Below, in pieces: positions 1 through 6,258 of a stretch of 13,071 nucleotides of DNA (the first letter of the stretch is position 1; every line of letters begins with the position of its first letter). Origin of the DNA: Thiobacillus sp. (GTDB lineage: Bacteria; Pseudomonadota; Gammaproteobacteria; Burkholderiales; Thiobacillaceae); assembly GCA_018780025.1 (NCBI GenBank), contig JADMKH010000243.1, positions 6,316 through 19,386 of the forward strand, in the 5' to 3' direction. The translations under genes and the position numbers were made by a program. The notes below the pieces were generated by a model. The model was not told the origin of the DNA, searched no databases, and was given only the letters and a program-made list of their open reading frames with translations.

Positions 1-1
1 C

Positions 2-229
2 ACCGTGGCGTTGCCGCGTGTGCGTGACTTCCGGGGGGTGTCCGGAAAATCCTTTGATGGTCGCGGCAACTACAACATGGGTGTCAAGGAACAGATTATT
101 TTCCCTGAGATCGAGTACGACAAGATCGATGCGTTGCGTGGCATGAATATTACGATCACCACCACCGCCAAGACTGATGATGAAGCGCGGGCCTTGCTTG
201 CCGCCTTCCGTTTCCCGTTCAAGAATTGA
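2..229 (+). CDS. rplE: 50S ribosomal protein L5, C-terminal part (5' end outside window)
   Basis: L5 binds 5S rRNA in the central protuberance of the large ribosomal subunit and contacts the P-site tRNA. The visible 75 codons are the C-terminal part of a protein usually about 179 residues long. They carry the family signature stretches RVRDFRG, SFDGRGNYNMG, EQIIFPEI, ITITTTAK and the ending ALLAAFRFPFKN. The reading frame is open through the left edge, so the apparent GTG at position 5 is not a start; the gene is cut by the window. It is the first visible gene of the spc operon. The stop lies 7 bases before rpsN, and the rpsN ribosome binding site sits around this stop. Identification is secure from sequence and gene order. 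Confidence 0.97.
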   Translation, partial: TVALPRVRDFRGVSGKSFDGRGNYNMGVKEQIIFPEIEYDKIDALRGMNITITTTAKTDDEARALLAAFRFPFKN

Positions 230-236
230 GGTAGGC

Positions 237-542
237 ATGGCCAAATTATCCTTGATTAATCGTGAAGAAAAACGTGCTCGCATGGTGAAGAAATATGCTG
301 CCAAGCGTGCCGAAATCAAAGCGGTAATCAGTAATTCGCAAACCACCGATGAAGATCGCATGGCGGCCTACCAGGCATTGCAGCAGCTTCCGCGTAATGC
401 CAGTCCGGTTCGTCAGCGTAATCGCTGCCAGCTGACCGGCCGTCCGCGTGGTGTATTTAGCAAGTTTGGCTTGGGACGTAGCAAGCTGCGTGAATATGCG
501 ATGCGGGGCGAAATCCCGGGCATCGTCAAGGCAAGCTGGTAA
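237..542 (+). CDS. rpsN: 30S ribosomal protein S14 (long, zinc-free form)
   Basis: S14 sits in the head of the small subunit near S3, S10 and S19. The 101-residue product has the length of the E. coli protein. It starts MAKLSLINREEKR and has the conserved C-terminal half RNRCQLTGRPRGVFSKFGLGR-KLRE, ending GIVKASW. Only one cysteine of the zinc-ribbon set is present, so this is the long C-minus type, not the short four-cysteine type. The ATG at 237 is chosen over the upstream in-frame ATG at 177, which lies inside rplE, because it gives the exact family N-terminus; GAGGTAGG just upstream can act as ribosome binding site. It lies between rplE and rpsH as in other proteobacterial spc operons. 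Confidence 0.98.
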   Translation: MAKLSLINREEKRARMVKKYAAKRAEIKAVISNSQTTDEDRMAAYQALQQLPRNASPVRQRNRCQLTGRPRGVFSKFGLGRSKLREYAMRGEIPGIVKASW

Positions 543-554
543 GAGGTAGACGAT

Positions 555-950
555 ATGAGTATGAGTGATCCCATCGCGGACATGTTGACCCGCATACGCA
601 ATGCGCAAGCGGTTGAAAAAGCAATCGTCACGATGCCTTCTTCCAAAGTCAAAGTGGCTATTGCGAAAGTTTTGCAGGACGAGGGTTATATCGATGGTTT
701 TGCCATTCGTGGCGAAGCGGGTAAACCTGAGCTTGAATTGCAGCTTAAATATTACGCAGGACGTCCGGTTATTGAGCGCATTGAGCGTGTAAGTAAGCCA
801 GGCCTTCGTGTTTACAAGGGCGCAGAAGATTTGCCGCGCGTGATGAATGGTTTGGGTGTCGCAATCGTATCCACTTCCAGTGGAGTCATGACTGATCGCC
901 ATGCGCGCGCCAAAGGCGTCGGCGGTGAAGTTCTGTGCGTGGTTGCGTAA
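555..950 (+). CDS. rpsH: 30S ribosomal protein S8
   Basis: S8 is a primary 16S rRNA-binding protein (helix 21 region) needed for assembly of the platform and central domain. In E. coli it also represses the spc operon by binding mRNA near the rplE start, a site that would lie outside this window. The 131-residue product begins MSMSDPIADMLTRIRNAQ and has the signatures TMPSSK-KVAIAKVL, RVSKPGLRVYK, and near the C-terminus VSTSSGVMTDRHAR followed by GGEVLCVVA. The first ATG at 555 is preferred over the ATG at 561 because the E. coli family member also begins MSM, and AAGAGG lies 8 bases upstream. It follows rpsN by 12 bases. Confidence 0.98.
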   Translation: MSMSDPIADMLTRIRNAQAVEKAIVTMPSSKVKVAIAKVLQDEGYIDGFAIRGEAGKPELELQLKYYAGRPVIERIERVSKPGLRVYKGAEDLPRVMNGLGVAIVSTSSGVMTDRHARAKGVGGEVLCVVA

Positions 951-963
951 GTAAGGAGCAAAT

Positions 964-1494
964 ATGTCACGCGTAGCTAAAAATCCTATTACTGTGCCGC
1001 AAGGTGTCGAAGTGACGCTGGGGCGCGCAATCTCGGTCAAGGGCCCGCTTGGAGTTATTGATCAGGCCATGTCGAGCGATGTGTCGGTTGCGTTGAATGA
1101 TGGTGTGCTGACTTTTGCGCCCACCAGCACGAGTATTCAGTCGAACGCCATGGCCGGAACAATGCGCGCTTTGGTGAATAACATGGTCCAGGGTGTTTCC
1201 AGGGGCTTTGAGAAAAAGCTGAATCTGGTCGGCGTCGGTTATCGTGCGCAGGCTCAAGGTGATGCGTTGAACCTGACGCTTGGGTTTTCCCATCCTGTCG
1301 TGCATAAAATGCCCGTAGGGATCAAGGTTGAAACCCCGACGCAGACTGAAATTATTATCAAGGGTATTAATCGCCAGGTCGTTGGGCAGGTGGCTGCTGA
1401 TGTGCGCGCTTATCGTCCGCCGGAGCCATACAAGGGCAAAGGGGTTCGTTATAGCGACGAAGTGGTTATCAAGAAAGAGACCAAGAAGAAGTAA
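964..1494 (+). CDS. rplF: 50S ribosomal protein L6
   Basis: L6 binds 23S rRNA near the sarcin-ricin loop and the base of the L7/L12 stalk. The protein is 176 residues, the normal size, and starts MSRVAKNPITVPQGVEVTL. It shows the two-domain L6 repeat. The second half carries the diagnostic GVGYRAQAQG, LTLGFSHPV, INRQVVGQVAA-VRAYRPPEPYKGKGVRY and the lysine-rich tail VIKKETKKK. A strong Shine-Dalgarno AAGGAG (953-958) is placed 5 bases before the ATG. The gene follows rpsH by 13 bases and precedes rplR by 16, in standard spc-operon order. Nothing unusual is seen. Confidence 0.98.
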   Translation: MSRVAKNPITVPQGVEVTLGRAISVKGPLGVIDQAMSSDVSVALNDGVLTFAPTSTSIQSNAMAGTMRALVNNMVQGVSRGFEKKLNLVGVGYRAQAQGDALNLTLGFSHPVVHKMPVGIKVETPTQTEIIIKGINRQVVGQVAADVRAYRPPEPYKGKGVRYSDEVVIKKETKKK

Positions 1495-1510
1495 GGCTTA
1501 AGGACAGAAA

Positions 1511-1864
1511 ATGAACACCAAGCAATCACGGATTCGCAGAGCGCGCAAAACCCGCGCCAAAATCGCGGCCGTCAAGGCGATCCGCCTGGCAATTCTCCGC
1601 ACCAATACGCATATTTATGCGCAGATTATTTCTGCGGATGGCGGCACGGTTCTAACCAGTGCTTCCACCAACGATAAAGAGATGCGCAGCCTGGTTCCCA
1701 ACGGCGGTAATGTTGCCGCTGCGACCGCTGTAGGCAAGCGTTTGGCCGAAAAAGCCAAGGGTTTGGGGATTGAAAAAGTGGCCTTCGATCGTGCTGGATT
1801 CAAGTTCCACGGGCGTGTCAAAGCCCTGGCTGAAGCAGCCCGCGAAGGCGGTTTGGTATTTTAA
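1511..1864 (+). CDS. rplR: 50S ribosomal protein L18
   Basis: L18 binds 5S rRNA together with L5 and L25 and helps attach 5S to the 23S core. The 117-residue product has the usual length. It has a very basic N-terminus (SRIRRARKTRAKI) followed by the conserved L18 fold: LRTNTHIYAQII, TVLTSASTNDKEMR, GKRLAEKA, and the C-terminal signature FDRAGFKFHGRVKALAEAAREGGL. Ribosome binding bases AAGGA at 1500-1504 lie 6 bases before the ATG. It sits between rplF and rpsE, as expected for the spc operon. Confidence 0.98.
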   Translation: MNTKQSRIRRARKTRAKIAAVKAIRLAILRTNTHIYAQIISADGGTVLTSASTNDKEMRSLVPNGGNVAAATAVGKRLAEKAKGLGIEKVAFDRAGFKFHGRVKALAEAAREGGLVF

Positions 1865-1879
1865 CGAGGCAGAAATCAG

Positions 1880-2395
1880 ATGGCCCGTACAGCACCTAAT
1901 AGTAACGAAGAGCGCGGCGACGGTTTGCGCGAGAAAATGATTTCGATCAACCGGGTCACCAAAGTGGTGAAAGGTGGTCGGATCATGGGTTTTGCAGCGC
2001 TGACCGTAGTCGGCGATGGCGATGGTGGTATCGGCATGGGCAAGGGCAAGTCCCGCGAAGTGCCGGTTGCCGTCCAGAAGGCCATGGAAGAAGCGCGTCG
2101 CAAGCTGGTCAAGATCAACCTGAAAAGTGGAACTTTCCATCACACGGTTGTGGGTCAGCATGGCGCATCGCGCGTCTTGATCCAGCCGGCATCGGAAGGT
2201 ACGGGCATTATTGCCGGCGGTGCGATGCGTGCTGTGTTCGAGGTGATGGGTGTGCAGAACGTGCTGGCTAAATGCCTCGGTTCAACCAACCCTTATAACG
2301 TCGTTCGCGCAACCATTGATGGTCTGTTGAAGATGTCTACCCCTTCAGAAATTGCTGCCAAGCGCGGCAAGTCTATTGAAGACATCACGGGATAA
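1880..2395 (+). CDS. rpsE: 30S ribosomal protein S5
   Basis: S5 lies at the mRNA entry side of the small subunit and influences translational accuracy; its N-terminal loop is the site of spectinomycin-resistance changes. The 171-residue product contains the S5 RNA-binding domain (VTKVVKGGRIMGF, LTVVGDG-GGIGMGKGKSREVP) and the C-terminal domain (SRVLIQPASEGTGIIAGGAMRAVFE, GVQNVLAKCLGSTNPYNVVRATIDGL). The loop VVKGGR matches the drug-sensitive E. coli sequence, so no resistance substitution is seen. The Shine-Dalgarno GAGG sits rather far (about 11 bases) from the ATG. It is followed by rpmD after only 3 bases. Confidence 0.98.
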   Translation: MARTAPNSNEERGDGLREKMISINRVTKVVKGGRIMGFAALTVVGDGDGGIGMGKGKSREVPVAVQKAMEEARRKLVKINLKSGTFHHTVVGQHGASRVLIQPASEGTGIIAGGAMRAVFEVMGVQNVLAKCLGSTNPYNVVRATIDGLLKMSTPSEIAAKRGKSIEDITG

Positions 2396-2398
2396 GTC

Positions 2399-2584
2399 AT
2401 GACTGAGCTTAAAAAAATCAAAGTGACGCAGGTCAAAAGCCTGATTGGCACCAAGCAAGCACATCGTGCGTGTGTGCGCGGCCTGGGTCTGCGCCGTATG
2501 CATCAAACTGTTGAAGTTCTGGATACGCCGGAAAACCGCGGCATGATTACCAAAGTCGCCTATCTGGTGAAGTGCGAGGCTTAA
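2399..2584 (+). CDS. rpmD: 50S ribosomal protein L30
   Basis: L30 is a small 23S rRNA-binding protein of the large subunit. The 61-residue product fits the bacterial L30 family (about 59 residues in E. coli). It begins with the typical strand KKIKVTQVKSLIGTK and continues with HRACVRGLGLRRMHQTVEVLDTPENRGMI. The ATG lies only 3 bases after the rpsE stop and no good Shine-Dalgarno is visible (only GGGATAAG). Translation is therefore probably coupled to rpsE; this is inference from spacing. The stop codon is directly followed by the rplO start. Confidence 0.97.
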   Translation: MTELKKIKVTQVKSLIGTKQAHRACVRGLGLRRMHQTVEVLDTPENRGMITKVAYLVKCEA

Positions 2585-3019
2585 ATGGAACTAAATACTA
2601 TTAAACCGGCTGATGGCGCGAAGAAAGACAAGCGTCGTCTGGGTCGTGGAATCGGTTCGGGTCTGGGCAAGACGGCAGGTCGCGGTCACAAGGGTCAGAA
2701 GTCACGTTCGGGTGGCTTCCACAAGGTTGGCTTTGAGGGCGGTCAAATGCCTATGCAACGCCGCTTGCCCAAGCGCGGCTTCGTGTCGTTGACCAAGACG
2801 GATACCGCGCGCGTTCGCGTTAGCGAACTGGCTTCTATCGGCGTCGATGAAATCGATTTGTTGGTGTTGAAGCAGGCTGGCATCATCAAAGGTTCGGTTA
2901 CGGGAGCGCGCGTCTACCTCGCAGGTGAAATTACGAAGCCTGTCAAGTTGAGCGGAATCGCCGTGACCAAGGGTGCGCGCGCTGCTATTGAAGCAGCAGG
3001 CGGCAGTGTCGCCGAGTAA
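2585..3019 (+). CDS. rplO: 50S ribosomal protein L15
   Basis: L15 is a late-assembly protein of the large subunit with a long basic N-terminal extension that threads into 23S rRNA. The product is 144 residues, identical in length to the E. coli protein. It begins MELNTIKPADGAKKDKRRLGRGIGSGLGKTAGRGHKGQ. The glycine- and arginine-rich tract SRSGGFHKVGFEGGQMPMQRRLPKRGF is the family signature. The start abuts the rpmD stop with no spacer (TAAATG), and the GAGG serving as ribosome binding site lies within the last rpmD codons, so the two genes are probably translationally coupled. The next gene, secY, starts 18 bases downstream. Confidence 0.98.
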   Translation: MELNTIKPADGAKKDKRRLGRGIGSGLGKTAGRGHKGQKSRSGGFHKVGFEGGQMPMQRRLPKRGFVSLTKTDTARVRVSELASIGVDEIDLLVLKQAGIIKGSVTGARVYLAGEITKPVKLSGIAVTKGARAAIEAAGGSVAE

Positions 3020-3037
3020 GTTTCGAGGAAACGCGCT

Positions 3038-4351
3038 TTGGCAACACCTAAAACTGGCTTGAGCAAATTTGGTGATCTCAAGCGCCGGCTGTTATTTCTG
3101 CTTGGCGCTTTGATTGTCTACCGGATCGGGACATTTATCCCGGTTCCGGGGATTGATCCCCTGGTCCTGGATCAACTCTTCAAGTCCCAGCAGAGCGGTA
3201 TTTTGGGCATGTTCAACATGTTCTCGGGCGGTGCACTTTCGCGTTTCAGCTTGTTTGCATTGGGGATCATGCCGTACATCTCGGCCTCTATCATCGTTCA
3301 GCTAATGACGACGGTGTCGCCGAAACTGGAAGCGCTCAAGAAAGAGGGCGAGTCCGGACGTCGGAAGATTACGCAATACACCCGCTACGGAACGCTGTTT
3401 CTTGCGTTGTTCCAGGCCTTGGGGATTTCGATCGCGCTGGAGTCTCAGGCAGGATTGGTGCTGGACCCGGGTATGGCTTTCCGCTTGATCGCGGTGAGCA
3501 CCTTGACCGCAGGTACCATGTTTCTCATGTGGCTGGGCGAGCAGATTACCGAGCGCGGGTTGGGTAACGGTATCTCGATCATTATTTTTGCAGGGATCGT
3601 TGCGGGCCTCCCGCATGCCATCGGCGGTACGCTGGAGCTTACGCGCACCGGTGCTTTCTCGATTCCGCTGGTGCTGATGCTGTTTGTGGGTGTGCTGCTG
3701 GTTACGGCGCTGGTCGTTTTTGTGGAGCGAGGCCAGCGGAAGATTCTGGTGAATTACGCGAAGCGCCAGGTTGGCAAAATGGTTGTCGGTGGTCAGAGCT
3801 CGCATCTGCCCCTCAAGCTGAACATGGCAGGCGTGATCCCCCCCATCTTCGCTTCGAGCATCATTTTGTTTCCGGCTACGTTAGCGGGCTGGTTTGGCAG
3901 CAGTGAGAATATGAGCTGGTTGAAGGACATCGGTGCGACTTTGTCGCCAGGTCAACCGGTTTATGTGCTGTTTTATGCTTTGGCTATTATTTTCTTTTGC
4001 TTCTTCTATACGGCCCTGGTGTTCAATCCCAAGGAAACGGCAGATAACCTCAAGAAAAGCGGCGCATTTGTTCCGGGTATTCGACCGGGAGAGCAGACGG
4101 CACGTTACATAGACAAGATTTTGACCCGGTTGACGCTGGTTGGCGCAATTTACATAACCTTGGTTTGTTTGTTGCCGGAGTTTTTGATTTTGAAGTGGAA
4201 TGTGCCGTTCTATTTTGGCGGTACGTCGCTGTTGATTATTGTGGTCGTGACCATGGATTTCATGGCGCAAGTACAAGCTTATGCAATGTCCCATCAGTAC
4301 GAGGGCATGTTGAAGAAGGCAAACTTTAAAAATGGCTTGGTTGGACGCTAA
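3038..4351 (+). CDS. secY: Preprotein translocase channel subunit SecY (TTG start)
   Basis: SecY forms the inner-membrane protein-conducting channel with SecE and SecG and works with SecA or the ribosome. The 437-residue product has the length and ten-helix hydrophobic pattern of the family. It has the N-terminal LKRRLLFLLGALIVYRIG, the plug-region motif FNMFSGGALSRFSLFALGIMPYISA, the loop KKEGESGRRKITQYTRYGT, the SecA/ribosome-contacting loops FVERGQRKILVNYAKRQ and NPKETADNLKKSGAFVPGIRPG, and the tail QYEGMLKKANFKNGLVGR. The start is taken as TTG at 3038: no upstream ATG exists in frame, the resulting N-terminus matches the family, and GAGGA lies 8 bases before it. The stop overlaps the infA start by one base (TAATG). 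Membrane location follows from the family. Confidence 0.97.
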   Translation: MATPKTGLSKFGDLKRRLLFLLGALIVYRIGTFIPVPGIDPLVLDQLFKSQQSGILGMFNMFSGGALSRFSLFALGIMPYISASIIVQLMTTVSPKLEALKKEGESGRRKITQYTRYGTLFLALFQALGISIALESQAGLVLDPGMAFRLIAVSTLTAGTMFLMWLGEQITERGLGNGISIIIFAGIVAGLPHAIGGTLELTRTGAFSIPLVLMLFVGVLLVTALVVFVERGQRKILVNYAKRQVGKMVVGGQSSHLPLKLNMAGVIPPIFASSIILFPATLAGWFGSSENMSWLKDIGATLSPGQPVYVLFYALAIIFFCFFYTALVFNPKETADNLKKSGAFVPGIRPGEQTARYIDKILTRLTLVGAIYITLVCLLPEFLILKWNVPFYFGGTSLLIIVVVTMDFMAQVQAYAMSHQYEGMLKKANFKNGLVGR

Positions 4352-4569
4352 TGTCTAAAGAGGACGTCATCCAGATGCAGGGTGAAGTGCTTGAAAACCT
4401 GCCAAACGCGACATTTCGAATCAAGTTGGAAAATGACCATGTTTTGCTGGGTCATATCTCCGGGAAAATGCGGATGCACTATATCCGCATATTGCCGGGA
4501 GACAAGGTGACAGTTGAGCTGACGCCTTATGATTTAACTAAAGCCCGGATTGTTTTCCGAGCAAAGTAA
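4351..4569 (+). CDS. infA: Translation initiation factor IF-1
   Basis: IF-1 binds the A site of the 30S subunit and assists IF-2 and IF-3 during initiation. The 72-residue protein has the exact family length and the single OB-fold S1-like domain. Its sequence is diagnostic: KEDVIQMQGEVLENLPNATF, VLLGHISGKMRMHYIRILPGDKV and VELTPYDLTKARI. The ATG shares its A with the last base of the secY stop, so translation is probably coupled to secY; no independent strong Shine-Dalgarno is obvious. The position between secY and rpmJ is common in betaproteobacteria; E. coli carries infA elsewhere. Confidence 0.98.
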   Translation: MSKEDVIQMQGEVLENLPNATFRIKLENDHVLLGHISGKMRMHYIRILPGDKVTVELTPYDLTKARIVFRAK

Positions 4570-4609
4570 TTTTTATCGGTAGCGTGCTGCCGGGCGAATG
4601 GAGAGAACC

Positions 4610-4723
4610 ATGAGAGTGCAAGCCTCAGTCAAGAAAATGTGCCGTAAATGCAAGGTTGTACGTCGCAAGGGTGTTGTTCGTGTGATCTGTGATGATCCGC
4701 GCCATAAGCAGCGCCAGGGTTGA
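4610..4723 (+). CDS. rpmJ: 50S ribosomal protein L36 (zinc-ribbon form)
   Basis: L36 is the smallest large-subunit protein and binds 23S rRNA. Translating from the ATG at 4610 gives 37 residues beginning MRVQASVKKMCRKCKVVRRKG and ending DDPRHKQRQG. Zinc ligands are visible at Cys11, Cys14, Cys27 and His32, so this is the zinc-binding (C+) paralogue. The short length is normal for the family. A Shine-Dalgarno GGAGAG lies a few bases upstream (4600-4605). The gene sits 40 bases after infA and 89 bases before rpsM, the order used in many bacteria at the spc/alpha junction. Confidence 0.97.
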   Translation: MRVQASVKKMCRKCKVVRRKGVVRVICDDPRHKQRQG

Positions 4724-4754
4724 TTGCTGCGACAAGCTTAGTTTGTTTTCGAGT

Positions 4755-4772
4755 CTGCCCATCTGTGGGTAG
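4755..4772 (+). other. Short inverted repeat (hairpin) before rpsM
   Basis: CTGCCCA (4755-4761) and TGGGTAG (4766-4772) can form a 7-bp stem with one G-T wobble around a TCTG loop. It lies just upstream of the extended -10 box. It is not followed directly by a T run, so it is a poor intrinsic terminator candidate. It may be an mRNA structure in the read-through transcript or an operator-like palindrome; its function is unknown. Confidence 0.35.
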
Positions 4773-4775
4773 GCG

Positions 4776-4784
4776 TGTTATAAT
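4776..4784 (+). promoter_or_regulatory. Candidate internal promoter (extended -10) for the alpha operon
   Basis: TGTTATAAT at 4776-4784 is a perfect TATAAT box preceded by the TGn extension of a sigma-70 extended -10 promoter. No good -35 hexamer is present at 16-18 bases (the 17-bp position reads TGCCCA), as extended -10 promoters can tolerate. Transcription would start near 4791, giving a leader of roughly 22 bases before rpsM. It lies in the largest spacer of the ribosomal block. This is inference from sequence only; the match could be chance. Confidence 0.55.
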
Positions 4785-4812
4785 GTTTTGTTTTGCGTTC
4801 GGAGCTCGGTAA

Positions 4813-5169
4813 ATGGCTCGTATTGCTGGGGTTAATATCCCGAATCATCAACACACGGTTATCGCGTTAACCGCCATATTTGGTATCGGCAGGACTACGT
4901 CCGGAAAAATCTGCGAAGCAGCGGGCATTGCCCATGCGGCGAAGATCAAGGATCTGTCCGAACCTGAAATGGAGCGCTTGCGCGAAGGTGTGGCTCAGTT
5001 CACGGTCGAGGGCGACCTCCGGCGTGAAATTACCATGAACATCAAGCGTTTGATGGATTTGGGCTGCTATCGCGGCTTCCGTCACCGCAAGGGTTTGCCA
5101 ACGCGTGGTCAACGTACACGTACCAATGCGCGTACTCGCAAGGGCCCGCGCAAGGCCATCAGGAAATAA
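4813..5169 (+). CDS. rpsM: 30S ribosomal protein S13
   Basis: S13 lies in the head of the small subunit and makes bridges to L5 and to the P-site tRNA. The 118-residue product has normal length. It starts MARIAGVNIPNHQHTVIALTAIFGIGRT and contains the helix-hairpin region and the strongly basic C-terminal signature GCYRGFRHRKGLPTRGQRTRTNARTRKGPRKAIRK. GGAG at 4801-4804 lies 8 bases before the ATG. It is the first gene of the alpha operon proper. In E. coli the S4 protein represses this operon by binding a pseudoknot over the rpsM start; I do not see a clear equivalent here. Confidence 0.98.
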   Translation: MARIAGVNIPNHQHTVIALTAIFGIGRTTSGKICEAAGIAHAAKIKDLSEPEMERLREGVAQFTVEGDLRREITMNIKRLMDLGCYRGFRHRKGLPTRGQRTRTNARTRKGPRKAIRK

Positions 5170-5178
5170 AGGTTAACC

Positions 5179-5571
5179 ATGGCAACGAAACCAGCTACGC
5201 GCGTGCGCAAAAAGGTTAAGAAGAATGTCGCTGAAGGAATTGCGCACATTCATGCTTCTTTTAACAACACTATCGTGACGATCACTGATCGTCAGGGCAA
5301 CGCTCTGTCATGGGCGACAGCGGGTGGTGCGGGCTTTAAGGGTTCGCGCAAATCCACGCCGTTTGCTGCGCAGGTCGCGGCAGAAAATGCAGGCAAGATG
5401 GCGCAGGAATGCGGTGTCAAAAACCTGGAAGTTCGGATCAAGGGCCCCGGTCCTGGCCGTGATTCCACTGTGCGGGCGCTTAACGCGCTGGGTTTCAAGA
5501 TCCTTTCGATCTCTGATGTCACCCCGATTCCGCACAACGGTTGCCGTCCCTCCAAAAAGCGTCGTATCTAA
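5179..5571 (+). CDS. rpsK: 30S ribosomal protein S11
   Basis: S11 forms part of the platform of the small subunit and contacts mRNA near the Shine-Dalgarno interaction. The 130-residue product has the basic N-terminus RVRKKVKKN and the S11 core: GIAHIHASFNNTIVTITDRQGN, SWATAGGAGFKGSRKSTPFAAQ, EVRIKGPGPGRDSTVRAL and the C-terminal DVTPIPHNGCRPSKKRRI. A weak AAGG lies 7 bases before the ATG. It follows rpsM by 9 bases and precedes rpsD by 14, in the standard alpha-operon order. Confidence 0.98.
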   Translation: MATKPATRVRKKVKKNVAEGIAHIHASFNNTIVTITDRQGNALSWATAGGAGFKGSRKSTPFAAQVAAENAGKMAQECGVKNLEVRIKGPGPGRDSTVRALNALGFKILSISDVTPIPHNGCRPSKKRRI

Positions 5572-5585
5572 TTCAAGGGTAAATC

Positions 5586-6215
5586 ATGGCTCGTAATCTT
5601 GATCCCAAGTGCCGTCAGTGCCGTCGTGAAGGCGAGAAGCTCTTCCTTAAGGGCGAAAAATGTTTCACCGACAAATGTGCAATTGAGCGTCGTCCCTATG
5701 CGCCTGGTCAACATGGCCAGAAGAGTGGTGCGCGTTTGTCCGGTTATGGCGTGCAGCTTCGTGAAAAACAAAAAATTCGTCGTATCTATGGCGTATTGGA
5801 AGGCCAGTTCCGGCTGACATATAAAAAAGCTGACAGCCGTAAGGGTGTGACCGGCGAAAACCTGTTGTCCATCCTTGAGTCGCGTCTCGACTCCGTGTGT
5901 TACCGCATGGGTTTCGGCGCTTCGCGCACTGAAGCGCGTCAAGTGCTGCGCCACAATGGCATCATGGTCAACGGTCGTCGGGTCAATATTCCGTCATATC
6001 AGGTTCGTGCCGGCGATGTGGTTGAAGTATCTGAAAAGGCAAAGCTGCATTTGCGCGTCAAGGCTGCATCTGAAGCCGCCGCTGCACGGGGTTACCCGGA
6101 GTGGGTCGAGGTGGATACCAAGGCGCTCAAGGGTACTTACAAGGCCGCACCGCAACGCTCCGAACTGCCGTCAACGATTAATGAATCGTTGGTTGTCGAG
6201 CTGTACTCTAAATAA
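5586..6215 (+). CDS. rpsD: 30S ribosomal protein S4 (zinc-binding C+ form)
   Basis: S4 nucleates assembly of the 16S 5' domain and contributes to mRNA helicase activity and fidelity. In E. coli it is the autogenous repressor of the alpha operon. The product is 209 residues. Its N-terminus carries four cysteines (Cys9, Cys12, Cys26, Cys31), marking the zinc-binding form that E. coli S4 lacks. The rest matches the family: RPYAPGQHG, YGVQLREKQKIRRIYGVLE, the S4 RNA-binding domain SRLDSVCYRMGFGASRTEARQ-VLRHNGIMVNG, and the ending TINESLVVELYSK. AAGGG lies 5 bases before the ATG. The gene lies between rpsK and rpoA. Confidence 0.98.
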   Translation: MARNLDPKCRQCRREGEKLFLKGEKCFTDKCAIERRPYAPGQHGQKSGARLSGYGVQLREKQKIRRIYGVLEGQFRLTYKKADSRKGVTGENLLSILESRLDSVCYRMGFGASRTEARQVLRHNGIMVNGRRVNIPSYQVRAGDVVEVSEKAKLHLRVKAASEAAAARGYPEWVEVDTKALKGTYKAAPQRSELPSTINESLVVELYSK

Positions 6216-6258
6216 GCTGGCTGGGTCGTTGTGACCGTGTCTTAAGGAAATGCACTCT

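Noticed and set aside
246..1040. Long minus-strand open frame (264 codons) antisense to rpsN, rpsH and rplF
   Set aside because: It runs across three well-identified ribosomal genes on the opposite strand, its product has no recognisable domain, and it crosses gene boundaries. It is a shadow frame.
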